Assembly: GCA_947243845.1 (NCBI GenBank)
Contig: CAMXIF010000013.1
Coordinates: 21,109-85,108, forward strand
DNA length: 64,000 bases
DNA from: an uncultured bacterium
GTDB taxonomy: Bacteria; Bacillota; Clostridia; Lachnospirales; Lachnospiraceae
Reading direction: 5' to 3'
The notes beneath the pieces were generated by a model. That model saw only the letters and a program-made list of their open reading frames with translations. It did not search any database and was not told where the DNA came from. Shown here piece after piece: positions 1-9,472 of this stretch (position 1 is the stretch's first letter; every line of letters begins with the position of its first letter). A program made the position numbers and the translations under genes.

Positions 1-2345
1 TGCAATTCTTCCTGCAGATATGCCGTTTCGAGCCTTTCGTCCGCCGCCATCTGTTCCATGCTCTCGGCCATCTCTTCCATGGTCATATCCGCCCGCAGTT
101 CCATCTGTGCAAGCATTTCCGGCTCCACGGTATCTGCAATCTGTCCGGCCAGCATCTGGTAATAGGCGACTGCTTCATCGCTTCCCTGCTGCCCATTTTC
201 CTGTGAAAATGTCTGCTCTCCGGTAGCAGCCTGTTCCAGCATGGGAAAGGCGCTTAAAATCTGATCCGTGATGGATTTGCCCTTGTTTACGGCGTTCACG
301 CCGTTAAATTCATCATCCACCGTATAGTCCATGCCCTGGCGCTTCGTACTGCGCATGGCTGTGAGAAGATTCTGGAAGGAAAGTCCCACTCCTTCTCTGA
401 TCAGGCTTCCCACTGCGGCATCATCCGTCTTTTCTAACTGTCTGAACATCCGGTAGATACCGATATAAGCCTCTCTCTCCTGCTCCTCTATGGCATGGTT
501 CTGTTCCAGTTTATATAAATACTTACTGAACTTTTCTTCTTTCAGCTGTTCATTATGACCGCTCTCATCCAGATATTGATTCAATTCTTCTACGGTCATA
601 TTAAGCGGATTCTTACCATCCCGAATCATCTGCAAAGATACTGCCGGCGTCATTTTACGAATGGCCTGACGAAGTTCCATATCATACTTCTTCACGGCAT
701 CCATATTGTCCTGCGTGATATCCATGCTGTTATATCCCAGGATTCGTACTGCCCGGCGGTTCTCCTCGTTCTGCTCAAGTCCCAGATCCTTCAGGATATC
801 ATCCACATTGCGGAATGCTTTACGGATGGAATCTCCCATATCCGCCCTTGGGGCTGTCATCAGTGTCTCATAAGATTCCCTGGCTGCCTCATAGGCATTC
901 TTAAGCGCCGTACCGTTTGTATGTACACTGTCTAGTGTAAACAATTCCTCTTCACTGATATAGCGCGCCAGTACTGCCGCCGGCAGATAAGGTATCTCCT
1001 GCGTCTTGGACTGCACTTCATTGTACAGTTCCGCTTTCTCAGCCGCACCAGTCTCTCCAAAAAGCCTCTGGTTCAGTTCTTCTTCCATCTTCTTCAGGGC
1101 TTCCACCAACTTCTCCAACTCCGTGGTATCGATGGAATAACCGCTCTCTAACAGCCTGCGGTTTGCCTCTATGGTCATCATCAGCCGAACTTCTTCTAAC
1201 TGACGTCTCGCCGTAATTGCCTCCGGCGTATCTGCCGACAAGCCGTTTCGCTCTATCTCCTGCTGCGCATTTTCCAGATTGCGCAGGTTAACATCTTTTT
1301 CTTCAGCAACCGTCCTGTCCACAGCTTCATCGCTGATCTTCGCGAAAGCTTCCACATAATCGGCAGCCTTCTCCCAATTGCTTCTGCCATCCGCCAGATT
1401 GGCCTTGTCTGCACTCTTCCCATCCGAAATGGCCGCCGCCACTGCTGACAGAACCCGCGCCGTGTCCTGGGGGAGTTCCACCTGCCCCAGTTCATGCAGT
1501 TTTGCCATAGTCTCTTTCGTGAGCGGCACCCCTGTTTCAATCAGCCATCTGGCGCCTTTCAGATTTTCCTCGGTAATCTCCAAGCCTGCCTCTTCAATCA
1601 CCCGCTCCATCTGCGGCCTTAACTGTTCCCAGTTATAATCTTCAGCCTTTTTTGCATAATAGCCGGTATTATCTGCCGCATAATAACCATGACCCTGTCT
1701 ATGGCTGTCCGGTGTTGCGCTATGCTCCGCCCGGTAGAGATCGTCTATGGTAGGTTCCATATTGTTCTCCACCATATATTTCACAGTGCCTTCCGCAGGC
1801 GTCTCCATCTGCACCGCCCTGTCATACGCTTCTTTGGCTGCCATCACATTCTCCCTTGTAACCGGGATATCATGCGCCTTAAACTGTTTATAAAGTTCTC
1901 TGGCAAAGCCCTCGCTCCTCGTAATCTGGCTCAAAGTCTCCGCATCCAGATCATCCGTATAGCCTTCCACCTGGGTGCCGCCCTTGATAAGCGCTGCTTT
2001 GATAAAGTCTACAATAGTGACAACTTCCTCAATATCCATGTCTCCAGGATTATAACCTTCTTCTTTCAGGCGCTGAAAATCTTCCTGAGACATAGCATTA
2101 GACATTACTGTCATATAGTCTCTCTGCGCGGCCAGGTCTTGCTCCTCAACCAGCCCCGCATCTTGCATAACCTCTTCTGTGGTCTTTCCGTGACCCCCGT
2201 AAGCGTTGTTATCCATAACTGTGCCAGAAATGTCTAATGCGTAATCACCCGTTCGCTCCGTCCTTGGCTTCTGGGTGTTTCGATATGCTGTTGTCGCCCT
2301 GTCTACATTCTGATTGGTATTACTGTGATCAAATGTAATCTTCAT
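1..2345 (-). CDS. large helical protein, DUF6240-like, 3' end outside window
   Basis: The frame is open from the ATG at 2345 to the left edge, so the C-terminus is missing. About 780 residues are visible. An AGGAG ribosome binding site lies just upstream of the ATG. The protein is acidic, almost entirely helical by composition, and has no signal peptide or membrane segment. A two-helix motif recurs, with glycine followed a few residues later by T-x-E-N or a variant (for example EITEENLKGA, PVTRENVMAA, DITQDNMDAV). This resembles the DUF6240 proteins that I recall near flagellar genes in Lachnospiraceae; the family name is from memory, not a search. Function is unknown. A structural or export-related role at the flagellum is a guess from context only. 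Confidence 0.75.
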   Translation of the reverse strand, partial: MKITFDHSNTNQNVDRATTAYRNTQKPRTERTGDYALDISGTVMDNNAYGGHGKTTEEVMQDAGLVEEQDLAAQRDYMTVMSNAMSQEDFQRLKEEGYNPGDMDIEEVVTIVDFIKAALIKGGTQVEGYTDDLDAETLSQITRSEGFARELYKQFKAHDIPVTRENVMAAKEAYDRAVQMETPAEGTVKYMVENNMEPTIDDLYRAEHSATPDSHRQGHGYYAADNTGYYAKKAEDYNWEQLRPQMERVIEEAGLEITEENLKGARWLIETGVPLTKETMAKLHELGQVELPQDTARVLSAVAAAISDGKSADKANLADGRSNWEKAADYVEAFAKISDEAVDRTVAEEKDVNLRNLENAQQEIERNGLSADTPEAITARRQLEEVRLMMTIEANRRLLESGYSIDTTELEKLVEALKKMEEELNQRLFGETGAAEKAELYNEVQSKTQEIPYLPAAVLARYISEEELFTLDSVHTNGTALKNAYEAARESYETLMTAPRADMGDSIRKAFRNVDDILKDLGLEQNEENRRAVRILGYNSMDITQDNMDAVKKYDMELRQAIRKMTPAVSLQMIRDGKNPLNMTVEELNQYLDESGHNEQLKEEKFSKYLYKLEQNHAIEEQEREAYIGIYRMFRQLEKTDDAAVGSLIREGVGLSFQNLLTAMRSTKRQGMDYTVDDEFNGVNAVNKGKSITDQILSAFPMLEQAATGEQTFSQENGQQGSDEAVAYYQMLAGQIADTVEPEMLAQMELRADMTMEEMAESMEQMAADERLETAYLQEEL

Positions 2346-2365
2346 ATAGTTCTCCTAATAAATAG

Positions 2366-2401
2366 ATAAAAAAGGGCGAATGTTATTCACATTCACCCTT
2401 T
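2366..2401 (-). terminator. terminator after glgB
   Basis: An inverted repeat with AAAGGG..GAATG paired to CATTC..CCCTTT is followed on the minus strand by TTTTTTAT. It lies 46 bases past the glgB stop, so it should end the glgB transcript before the DUF6240-like gene. Confidence 0.8.
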
Positions 2402-2446
2402 ATTTCGGCACGATTTTCCACTTTCTTAACCTTTAAGGCACAATTG

Positions 2447-4468
2447 CTAGAAAACAAAAATTGCTGCGGTGTAAGGAGGCAAGTCAAAGGAAATGCTGTA
2501 ATCCTTGTAATTACAGGTTTCTTTGACCGCGGTAATCTCCGCCGGAAGCTCATGTCCGTTACCGCCAAAGCGTTTCTCATCACTGTTTAAGATAAGTTTG
2601 TATTTCTTTTTCTTAGGCACGCCCACTTTGTAATTCTCCCACATCATCGGCGTCATATTGAGCACAAACATAATATTGTTCTTGCCCGTAGCATCTTTCC
2701 TGAAAAAGCTGTACACACTGTGATCGGCATCATCCGCATTGAGCCACTCAAAACCGCCCCAGTCATTGTCTATGGTATACAGAGCCGGATACTTGCGGTA
2801 AAGTTTCAGAAGTTCCCTCACATACTCATGCATACCCTTATTCTGCTCTTCGCCAAGCAAAAACCAATCCAGTTCTCTGGCTTCGCTCCACTCTCTCTCC
2901 TGTCCAAAATCCTGTCCCATGAACAGAAGCTTCTTGCCTGCATGGCCGAACATGTAGCTGTATCCCACACGCAGATTCGCATATTTATCCACCGGATACC
3001 CCGGCATCTTGTTGACCATGGAACATTTCAGGTGCACCACCTCATCGTGGGACAACGGCAGGATATAATTCTCACTGTTGTTATAACTCATGGCAAAAGT
3101 CATCGCATAATGGTTATTTTTACGGAACAGCGGATCCAGTTTCATATACTCACAGAAATCATGCATCCATCCCATATTCCACTTAAAGCTGAATCCCAGC
3201 CCGTCATCTTCCACATTGCCGGTCACTTTAGGCCAGGCTGTGGATTCCTCCGCGATCGTCAGGAATCCGGGATACGCACCATGTATCACGGAGTTTAAAT
3301 GCTTAAAGAACTCAATGGCATCCAGGTTCTCTCTTCCGCCATACTTGTTAGGCACCCACTGACCCTCTCTCTTACTATAATCGAGATACAGCATGGAAGC
3401 CACCGCGTCAATACGGATACCGTCAATATGATACTCCTTAATCCAAAACAGAGCATTGGCAATCAGAAAATTTCTCACTTCGTTCTTGCTGTAATTGAAA
3501 ATCTTGGTACCCCAGTCAGGATGCTCTCCAATTCTCGGATCCGGATGCTCAAAGATACACTGTCCGTCAAAGCATCCCAACCCGTGCGCATCTGTGGCAA
3601 AATGTGCCGGTACCCAGTCCAGAATGACACCAATCTTATTGCGGTGCAGGGTATTGATCAAATACATAAAGTCCTCAGGATCTCCATGTCTGGAGGTAGG
3701 CGCATAATAGCCTGTCACCTGATAGCCCCAGGAACCGTCAAACGGATACTCCGCAACCCCCATCAGTTCAATATGCGTATAACGCATATCCTTCAGATAT
3801 TCCACAACCCTGTCGGCAAATTCCCGATAATTATAGAAACCTTCCTCCGTGCCATCGGGATGCTTCATCCAGGAACCAATATGACATTCATAGATTGCCA
3901 TGGGCTCCTTATTATAATCTTTCTGTGTCCTTTCTTCCATCCACACGCTGTCAGACCATTTGAATTTACTGATATCAAAAGTCCTTGATGCATTGCCGGG
4001 ACGCATTTCCGCATAGTTAGCAAAAGGATCCGCCTTATAAAGCTTCTCACCCGCAGGGGTACGGATCAGGAACTTATATAATTCGTTCTCTCCCACACCC
4101 GGAATAAACAGTTTATGGATACCACCCGGCCCAAGTTTCTCCATCTGATGAATCTCTTCATTCCAATCATTAAAAGTACCGATCACATTCACACTGGCGG
4201 CATTGGGCGCCCACACAGCGAAGAACATTCCCTTCACCCCATCCTCCACGCAAGGATGTGCACCCAGTTTCTTATAGATATCATAATGGCTTCCCTGTGC
4301 AAATACATACTGGTCCGCCTCAGAGATAAATACCTGATTCTCCTCTGCCTTCTTTGCCGCTTTATCCACTGGTTTCCTGGTTGTCTTTCCAGCCGGTCTT
4401 CCCACCGACTTCTTCGCTGTTTTCCCGGCCGGCCTTCCCACCGGTTTCTTTTCCTGTTTCGCTGCCAT
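2447..4468 (-). CDS. glgB: 1,4-alpha-glucan (glycogen) branching enzyme
   Basis: This is a GH13 branching enzyme that makes alpha-1,6 branches in glycogen. The order is a lysine-rich tail (1-45), a CBM48 domain (about 65-170), then the catalytic barrel and C-terminal beta domain to residue 673. Visible motifs are DWVPAHF (284-290), the RIDA nucleophile Asp354, the acid/base Glu in IAEES (407-408) and LSHDEV near 477. Length is normal apart from the tail. The tail is odd: VGRPAGKT occurs twice with KPV and KKS spacers, like AT-hook cores and unlike usual GlgB N-termini. It stands about 30 bases downstream of the TPR gene, probably co-transcribed. No other glycogen gene is in the window. Confidence 0.95.
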   Translation of the reverse strand: MAAKQEKKPVGRPAGKTAKKSVGRPAGKTTRKPVDKAAKKAEENQVFISEADQYVFAQGSHYDIYKKLGAHPCVEDGVKGMFFAVWAPNAASVNVIGTFNDWNEEIHQMEKLGPGGIHKLFIPGVGENELYKFLIRTPAGEKLYKADPFANYAEMRPGNASRTFDISKFKWSDSVWMEERTQKDYNKEPMAIYECHIGSWMKHPDGTEEGFYNYREFADRVVEYLKDMRYTHIELMGVAEYPFDGSWGYQVTGYYAPTSRHGDPEDFMYLINTLHRNKIGVILDWVPAHFATDAHGLGCFDGQCIFEHPDPRIGEHPDWGTKIFNYSKNEVRNFLIANALFWIKEYHIDGIRIDAVASMLYLDYSKREGQWVPNKYGGRENLDAIEFFKHLNSVIHGAYPGFLTIAEESTAWPKVTGNVEDDGLGFSFKWNMGWMHDFCEYMKLDPLFRKNNHYAMTFAMSYNNSENYILPLSHDEVVHLKCSMVNKMPGYPVDKYANLRVGYSYMFGHAGKKLLFMGQDFGQEREWSEARELDWFLLGEEQNKGMHEYVRELLKLYRKYPALYTIDNDWGGFEWLNADDADHSVYSFFRKDATGKNNIMFVLNMTPMMWENYKVGVPKKKKYKLILNSDEKRFGGNGHELPAEITAVKETCNYKDYSISFDLPPYTAAIFVF

Positions 4469-4495
4469 TTACTGTTCCCCCTGTATCTTGTTGAT

Positions 4496-7138
4496 TTAGT
4501 AATGCATGAAATCCTTCTCCCGCAATATGATCATATCCTCTTCATCATATCTCTTCGCCAGTAATACGTCCATAAAATGCCCCGGCGTCTTCTTATTGGC
4601 ATAGGCGATAGCCTCATCTACCAATTCCCTTACCTCAGCCAGGCTGACCTCATGATCGCTGGTCTGTCTGTCCGCAATCCTCGTGTGAAGCGCCAGAATA
4701 CCAAACTCATCGATGGCATATTCCATCTCCTCCGCATATTGCTTCGCATACGCTACAAGCGCCTCATTGTCCAGCGGCTCGATATCTATCCGCAGATTAA
4801 AGTTATTGGATAAAGCCGCATGGTCTGCCAGCAGCTGGTTGATATTCTGCTTCGTGTCTACCATGAGAAGCAGCAGGCCCATATTGTCCTTCTCCAGGAA
4901 TTTGATCATCTTGGAAATTGTCTCCGCTCTCAGCCTGGACGGTTTATCTATGATCAGTGCACCATTATCCAGCCTGCCAAAAGTTGACACCACATCCTTC
5001 TTGTTGAGAACCGGCCCATCTATCTTCGCCACTTTGCCGGAGAAATTACCGTCATTATACTGCATCTCCCGAATCAGCGCCTTCGCCAGATCCATTGCCA
5101 TGTCCTTTTCTTCGCCGCTGATCAGCACATTTCCCGTACAGGACGCCAGGCTCATGTTATCAAGCACGTTCACAAGCTGTTTTCTGGATTTGCGGTGATG
5201 CACAAATTGTCCAAAGAGTTCCTGCTCTTCCGTTGTCAGATCTCGGCCCTGCGCTCCCGGCTCCTCAACCGGTTCTTCCGCCGGTTTCTCTCTTCTGTGA
5301 GGCGGTCTTGCGGATTCTCTTCTTCCGCCCCGCTCTCTTCTTCGTTCTTCTACAACCTCTTCTTCGGGTTCTTCCTCCTCAACCGGCTCTTCCTCTTCCA
5401 TCTCTTCCGGCTCCTCAATCTCAACCGGCTGTTCCATTACCGCAGACTCTTCTTCTGCCTCTTCCAATACGGATTCTTCTTCATCGTCATCCGGAAGAAT
5501 TACTTTCTTAACTTTGGGCTTCTTACCCGATTCTTTCATGATAGCCGCCATGAATGCCTTCTCTAACTCCTCTAAAAGCCCATTCTTGGTAGCCTCATCG
5601 AAGTTCGCAAACAAACGTCCTGTCTGCGCCATAATATGCTGACGGACATCTTCCATGCGTTTCTCTTCGTTAGTCTTCTTAACCTGCTCCCACTCAGCCA
5701 TGATGTCATCAATACTGAGCTGGCCGGTAATCTGCTTCTCCATCTTCTCCGCCTCAGGCATCACCAGACTGATCTGTCCGTCATACTCCTGAGACAACAT
5801 TTTATCAAACTCTGTGGGTTTGGTGTTTAACGGCGTGAGAGTCCCTGTCGTTGCTCCCGGTACCAGGCCGGTCTTTTTCTGATTGGCTGCCTGTGCGCGT
5901 AAAGCCGCTTGCTGGAGTCTCTCGGCCTCCTTTTTCATCTGTTCAATGATCTGCTGGGCATCAAAGAAAAGCGCCTCATCCGGAACGATTTCCTCCTCGT
6001 CCCCCTTGTTATCCTCCGTTATCTCATCCGTATCCACCGGCGGCAGTTCTGCCGTCTCCTGTAAGAGCGGCGCAATAATGGATTCTGTGATAGAGGGGGT
6101 TTTCTGCTCCTCCTCAAATGCATCCTCGTCTAATGCCTGCTCGTTAAATGCTTCGTCTGCAAAATCCTCCTGCTCTACTTCCTCTTCCAATCCATCTTCT
6201 TCCAGCGGTTCATCCTCTACAAACTCATCGTCCTCATCCGGTTCATCATACTCCTCGTCCATCAGATCAACCGCTTCATCTTCCTCATCTTCTGCCAGAA
6301 CCTCCCTCATGCTCTCAGCCAGGGCCATCTGCAGATTGATCGTATTATACTGTCCCACATCCACAGTCTTGACTTCCGGCAGTTCAGTGGTAGGCGCCGC
6401 GAGAATCTCCTCTTCTTCCCCGTCATCCTCGTCCGATTCATATGCAGCATCATCCTCGTCCGACATATCCTCCGGCATAGCTTCCTCTTCCATCGAATCT
6501 TCCTGATCTTCGCCAGCGCTCCTGCCGGCAATCCAGCGGTCATATTTTTCCTGCTGTTCCGGACTCAAGGGCTGGTGCAGCGCTTTAAGCTCCAACGCCT
6601 TAATAACATATCTGCCCTCTCCGAACCAGAGGAACATCTCGTCACATTCCTCTACGCATTTGGTCGTCAAACCAATCCTATGATAAAGATATGCCAGTTC
6701 ATACACCCATTTTTCCCTGGGCTCACGTTTCTTGAACTCCTCCAGGACTGCAATCCTTTCCTCCATGCTCACGTCCTGTGCTTCATAAAGCTTGTACTGC
6801 AAAACATATCTGTTGGTATCTTTCGGCGCTATCTGTACAAATTCTTTATAATACTCGATCGCCTGCACATACTCTTCCATCTTGATAGCCAGTTCGCACA
6901 GAGAATACACGATCAGCCTGCCTGTGGGGTGTTTCTCATATGCCAAAAGGAGAAGATCCTTACTCTCCTGATATCTTCTGTTAATCTTATACAGATCGCT
7001 GATGGTACACAACATCATGACGCTCCTGACTCTGCGCCAGTCCACCGTATCCGCGATCTTAACTGCTTCTACGTATTCTCCCTCTGCTATCAGTGCCTTA
7101 ATCTCATCGGCACGAACTTTGTATTCATACTTATCCAA
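4496..7138 (-). CDS. TPR protein with acidic linker and degenerate AAA-like C-terminus
   Basis: Three parts are visible. An N-terminal block of about 200 residues has TPR-like helical pairs (YVQAIEYYKEFVQIAPKD). A long middle section is extremely rich in Glu/Asp with short conserved islands such as YNTINLQMALAES and TGQLSIDDIMAEWE. A C-terminal domain of about 240 residues looks like an AAA ATPase fold, but its P-loop (GNVLISGEEKDMA) lacks the GKT/S signature, so ATP hydrolysis is doubtful. I chose the TTG at 7138, with GAGGTG six bases upstream, because remembered relatives begin MDKYEY. A GTG at 7168 is the alternative, but its AGGAG is only three bases away. There is no signal peptide. It is probably a cytoplasmic scaffold; the role is unknown. 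Confidence 0.8.
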   Translation of the reverse strand: MDKYEYKVRADEIKALIAEGEYVEAVKIADTVDWRRVRSVMMLCTISDLYKINRRYQESKDLLLLAYEKHPTGRLIVYSLCELAIKMEEYVQAIEYYKEFVQIAPKDTNRYVLQYKLYEAQDVSMEERIAVLEEFKKREPREKWVYELAYLYHRIGLTTKCVEECDEMFLWFGEGRYVIKALELKALHQPLSPEQQEKYDRWIAGRSAGEDQEDSMEEEAMPEDMSDEDDAAYESDEDDGEEEEILAAPTTELPEVKTVDVGQYNTINLQMALAESMREVLAEDEEDEAVDLMDEEYDEPDEDDEFVEDEPLEEDGLEEEVEQEDFADEAFNEQALDEDAFEEEQKTPSITESIIAPLLQETAELPPVDTDEITEDNKGDEEEIVPDEALFFDAQQIIEQMKKEAERLQQAALRAQAANQKKTGLVPGATTGTLTPLNTKPTEFDKMLSQEYDGQISLVMPEAEKMEKQITGQLSIDDIMAEWEQVKKTNEEKRMEDVRQHIMAQTGRLFANFDEATKNGLLEELEKAFMAAIMKESGKKPKVKKVILPDDDEEESVLEEAEEESAVMEQPVEIEEPEEMEEEEPVEEEEPEEEVVEERRRERGGRRESARPPHRREKPAEEPVEEPGAQGRDLTTEEQELFGQFVHHRKSRKQLVNVLDNMSLASCTGNVLISGEEKDMAMDLAKALIREMQYNDGNFSGKVAKIDGPVLNKKDVVSTFGRLDNGALIIDKPSRLRAETISKMIKFLEKDNMGLLLLMVDTKQNINQLLADHAALSNNFNLRIDIEPLDNEALVAYAKQYAEEMEYAIDEFGILALHTRIADRQTSDHEVSLAEVRELVDEAIAYANKKTPGHFMDVLLAKRYDEEDMIILREKDFMHY

Positions 7139-7299
7139 GGTGCTCACCTCATTAACGTACTTTGCCACTTTCTCCTAATTACACAGTATATTCCCCAACA
7201 AAATCCAGGTCCGCAGATCGGATTCCTGAATCGGGGGAAACGCGATTTTATTCTGTTTAAGTTTACCATAGACGCCTGACAATGTAAATAAAATATAAA

Positions 7300-7346
7300 G
7301 AAAAAAGCACCCCCAGTTTGGTATCTTACTGTAAGAATATACCAAG
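7300..7346 (-). terminator. possible terminator after rsmA
   Basis: On the minus strand TTGGTAT pairs with ATACCAA around a second short stem. A T6 run follows, but only after about eleven bases. The position, 60-100 bases past the rsmA stop, fits a terminator; the distance of the T run makes the call weak. Confidence 0.35.
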
Positions 7347-7402
7347 ATATGGAGATGCTGCAATATACAATCACTTTATATTGTACTTGTACTCAAAAAT
7401 CC

Positions 7403-8272
7403 CTACTGATCCTTCACGCGTCCCAGCCGATTGCTCAGTTCTGCAAAACGCTCTAATGTAAACGTTTCTCCGCGTATTGTTTTGGAGACTTCCATCTGCT
7501 CCAAAACATCCTCAACCTGCTGCCTGGTCACACCCAGATTGCCCGCGTTAACAAGGCCGTTCACCAGTGTTTTCCTGCGTTGATTAAAAGATGCCCTGAT
7601 CACGGCAAACAGGTATGCCTCATCATCCACTTCCACCGGCGGACTGATATGACGCGTCAGACGGATTACCATACTGTCCACTTTAGGCCGCGGTATAAAG
7701 CTGGATGCCGGTACCCGCACCATCACTTCCGGCTTTGCAAAATACTGCACCGCCAGAGACAGAGCGCCATAAGCTTTGGTGCCTGGCCCCACCTGCATAC
7801 GCTCCGCCACCTCGCTCTGTACCATGACCGTAATGCTCTCTAGGGGAACATGGCTCTCAAAGAGTTCCATAATGATCGGCGTGGTAATATAATATGGAAG
7901 GTTTGCCACCACCTTAAACTGCCGGCCGCCCTGTTCCTCCAAAAGCTTCTGCAGATCCACTTTCAGGATATCCTCATTTAACAGCTTAATATTATCATAT
8001 GGCGCCAGTGTCTCTTCCAGAATAGGGATCAAATCCTTATCTATCTCCACCGCAATCACACTGCCGGCCGCCTCCGCCAGATACTGCGTCAAAGTGCCGA
8101 TTCCGGGCCCAATCTCCAACACACAATCCTCTTTTGTGATCTGTGCCGCTCCCATGATCTTACGGAGAATATTCGTATCAATCAGAAAGTTCTGTCCATA
8201 TTTCTTCTGCATATGAAACTGATATTTTTGCAAAAGTTCTGTTGTACTATACATATTACCCAAATTTGCCAT
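7403..8272 (-). CDS. rsmA: 16S rRNA dimethyladenosine transferase RsmA (KsgA)
   Basis: It transfers four methyl groups from S-adenosylmethionine to two adjacent adenosines in the 3'-terminal hairpin of 16S rRNA during 30S assembly. At 289 residues the length is typical. Motif I (VLEIGPGIGTL, from 51) binds SAM, VEIDKD (75-80) is the acidic loop, and NLPYYIT (124-130) is the catalytic motif IV. The N-terminal QKKYGQNFLID is also characteristic. It follows tatD by 77 bases in the same direction, a common gene order in Firmicutes. The start at 8272 has GAGGA upstream. Confidence 0.97.
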   Translation of the reverse strand: MANLGNMYSTTELLQKYQFHMQKKYGQNFLIDTNILRKIMGAAQITKEDCVLEIGPGIGTLTQYLAEAAGSVIAVEIDKDLIPILEETLAPYDNIKLLNEDILKVDLQKLLEEQGGRQFKVVANLPYYITTPIIMELFESHVPLESITVMVQSEVAERMQVGPGTKAYGALSLAVQYFAKPEVMVRVPASSFIPRPKVDSMVIRLTRHISPPVEVDDEAYLFAVIRASFNQRRKTLVNGLVNAGNLGVTRQQVEDVLEQMEVSKTIRGETFTLERFAELSNRLGRVKDQ

Positions 8273-8349
8273 AGCAGGTCCTCTTTCCTCAATCCCTACA
8301 ATCTACAATCACATCCGGTTCCTGATCCTCCTCGGAATCGCCTTAACTT

Positions 8350-9114
8350 TTACAAATGGAATAATCTTCTGGCATTGGCCTCCGTAATCTCCACCACTTC
8401 CTCATAAGATATCCCCTTAAGTTCTGCAATCGCCTCTGCCACACAGGGCAGATTCAGAGAGGTGTTTCGTTTCCCACGGTTGGGTTCCGGCGCCAGATAA
8501 GGGCTGTCTGTCTCCAGAAGTATCTTTTCCATCGGAATATATTCTACTGCTTCCTTCAGCTTCTTCGCATTTTTGAACGTGATCACGCCCCCGATGCCAA
8601 AATAGAAATCCATGTTTAGATATTCTCTTGCCATCTCCTTCGTATAAGAAAAACAATGCACCACGCCGCCAATCTCACCGGCACGATGAGCCTGCATAAT
8701 CTCCAGCGTATCCTTCGCCGCCTCTCTGGAATGAATGATGACAGGGAGTTCTACCTGTCTGGCAAGCGCCAGCTGCTGCTCAAACCATTCTTTCTGTAAA
8801 GCAGGACCCGGCTCAGGCCAATGATAATCCAGTCCCGTTTCCCCCACCGCCACAATCTTATCCAGCATGCACCATTCCCGCAGCAGTTCAAAGTTTTCCT
8901 CATTCAGCTCTGCCACCTCACTGGGATGCACTCCGATCGCCCCAAAGATAAAAGGATATTCCTGCGTGAGCGCCACGGTCGCCCTGCATCCCGCAAGACT
9001 TGCCCCAATGTTGACCACCGTGCCAATACCCTGTCCGCTCAAAGAAGTGAGCAGTTCTACTCTATCTTCATCAAATACCTCATCGTCATAATGTGCGTGA
9101 CTTTCAAAGATCAT
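8350..9114 (-). CDS. tatD: TatD family metal-dependent hydrolase
   Basis: This is a TIM-barrel amidohydrolase-superfamily protein of the TatD/YcfH family, whose members act as metal-dependent DNases or in quality control. Metal ligands are visible: SHAHYDD (His6, His8), VGETGLDYHW, VIIHSREA, VVHCFSY and LLETDSPYL. At 254 residues it is full length. It is first in the tatD-rsmA unit. Its promoter lies back to back with that of tRNA-Lys. The exact substrate is not visible from sequence. Confidence 0.93.
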   Translation of the reverse strand: MIFESHAHYDDEVFDEDRVELLTSLSGQGIGTVVNIGASLAGCRATVALTQEYPFIFGAIGVHPSEVAELNEENFELLREWCMLDKIVAVGETGLDYHWPEPGPALQKEWFEQQLALARQVELPVIIHSREAAKDTLEIMQAHRAGEIGGVVHCFSYTKEMAREYLNMDFYFGIGGVITFKNAKKLKEAVEYIPMEKILLETDSPYLAPEPNRGKRNTSLNLPCVAEAIAELKGISYEEVVEITEANARRLFHL

Positions 9115-9150
9115 TGTCCCTTCCCCCTGATCCGATTCAAATTTGTGAAT

Positions 9151-9179
9151 AATGTATCATTTTAGCTTTCTAAATGCAA
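9151..9179 (-). promoter_or_regulatory. sigma-A promoter of tatD
   Basis: On the minus strand TTGCAT (9174-9179) is separated by 17 bases from TACATT (9151-9156), 37 bases upstream of the tatD start. Confidence 0.65.
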
Positions 9180-9232
9180 GTATTAAAAAAATATCCCATA
9201 TTCTTAAATTTTCTTAAAAAAATACTTGCATT
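9173..9232. repeat. 12-bp perfect inverted repeat carrying two divergent -35 boxes
   Basis: AATGCAAGTATT at 9173-9184 is exactly mirrored by AATACTTGCATT at 9221-9232, around a 36-base AT-rich centre. Each arm holds a TTGCAT -35 element, the left for tatD (minus) and the right for tRNA-Lys (plus). Confidence 0.85.
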
Positions 9233-9254
9233 GCACAAAACATTATACTATAAT
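9226..9254 (+). promoter_or_regulatory. sigma-A promoter of tRNA-Lys
   Basis: TTGCAT (9226-9231), a 17-base spacer and a consensus TATAAT (9249-9254), 38 bases before the mature tRNA. Confidence 0.8.
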
Positions 9255-9292
9255 AACTCTTGCGTGTTGAAGAACCGCCAAAATGTGGATGT

Positions 9293-9365
9293 GCACCGCT
9301 AGCTCAGTTGGTAGAGCACCTGACTCTTAATCAGGGTGTCCAGGGTTCGAGCCCCTGGCGGTGCA
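9293..9365 (+). tRNA. tRNA-Lys (anticodon CTT)
   Basis: All four arms fold. The acceptor is GCACCGC/GCGGTGC, the D arm GCTC/GAGC, the anticodon stem CCTGA/TCAGG with loop CTCTTAA (anticodon CTT), and the T arm CAGGG/CCCTG with TTCGAGC. The discriminator is A. CCA is not encoded (GTC follows), so CCA must be added enzymatically. A single tRNA with its own promoter and terminator. Confidence 0.97.
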
Positions 9366-9369
9366 GTCA

Positions 9370-9422
9370 AAAGAACTGTTTTTGGAGACATATGCGCTCT
9401 GGGGACGGTTCTTTATTTTTTC
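9370..9422 (+). terminator. terminator of tRNA-Lys
   Basis: AAAGAACTGTTTTTGGAG pairs, with several G-T pairs, to CTCTGGGGACGGTTCTTT, followed by ATTTTTTC. Confidence 0.75.
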
Positions 9423-9472
9423 TTCTAAATTTCATTCTTCTCATTAACCTATATTTCCCTGATCAAACCACC

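Noticed and set aside
5195..6506. Plus-strand open frames rich in Ser or Leu/Phe
   Set aside because: They mirror the Glu/Asp-rich section of the TPR gene, whose GAA/GAG/GAT codons give long stop-free antisense frames.
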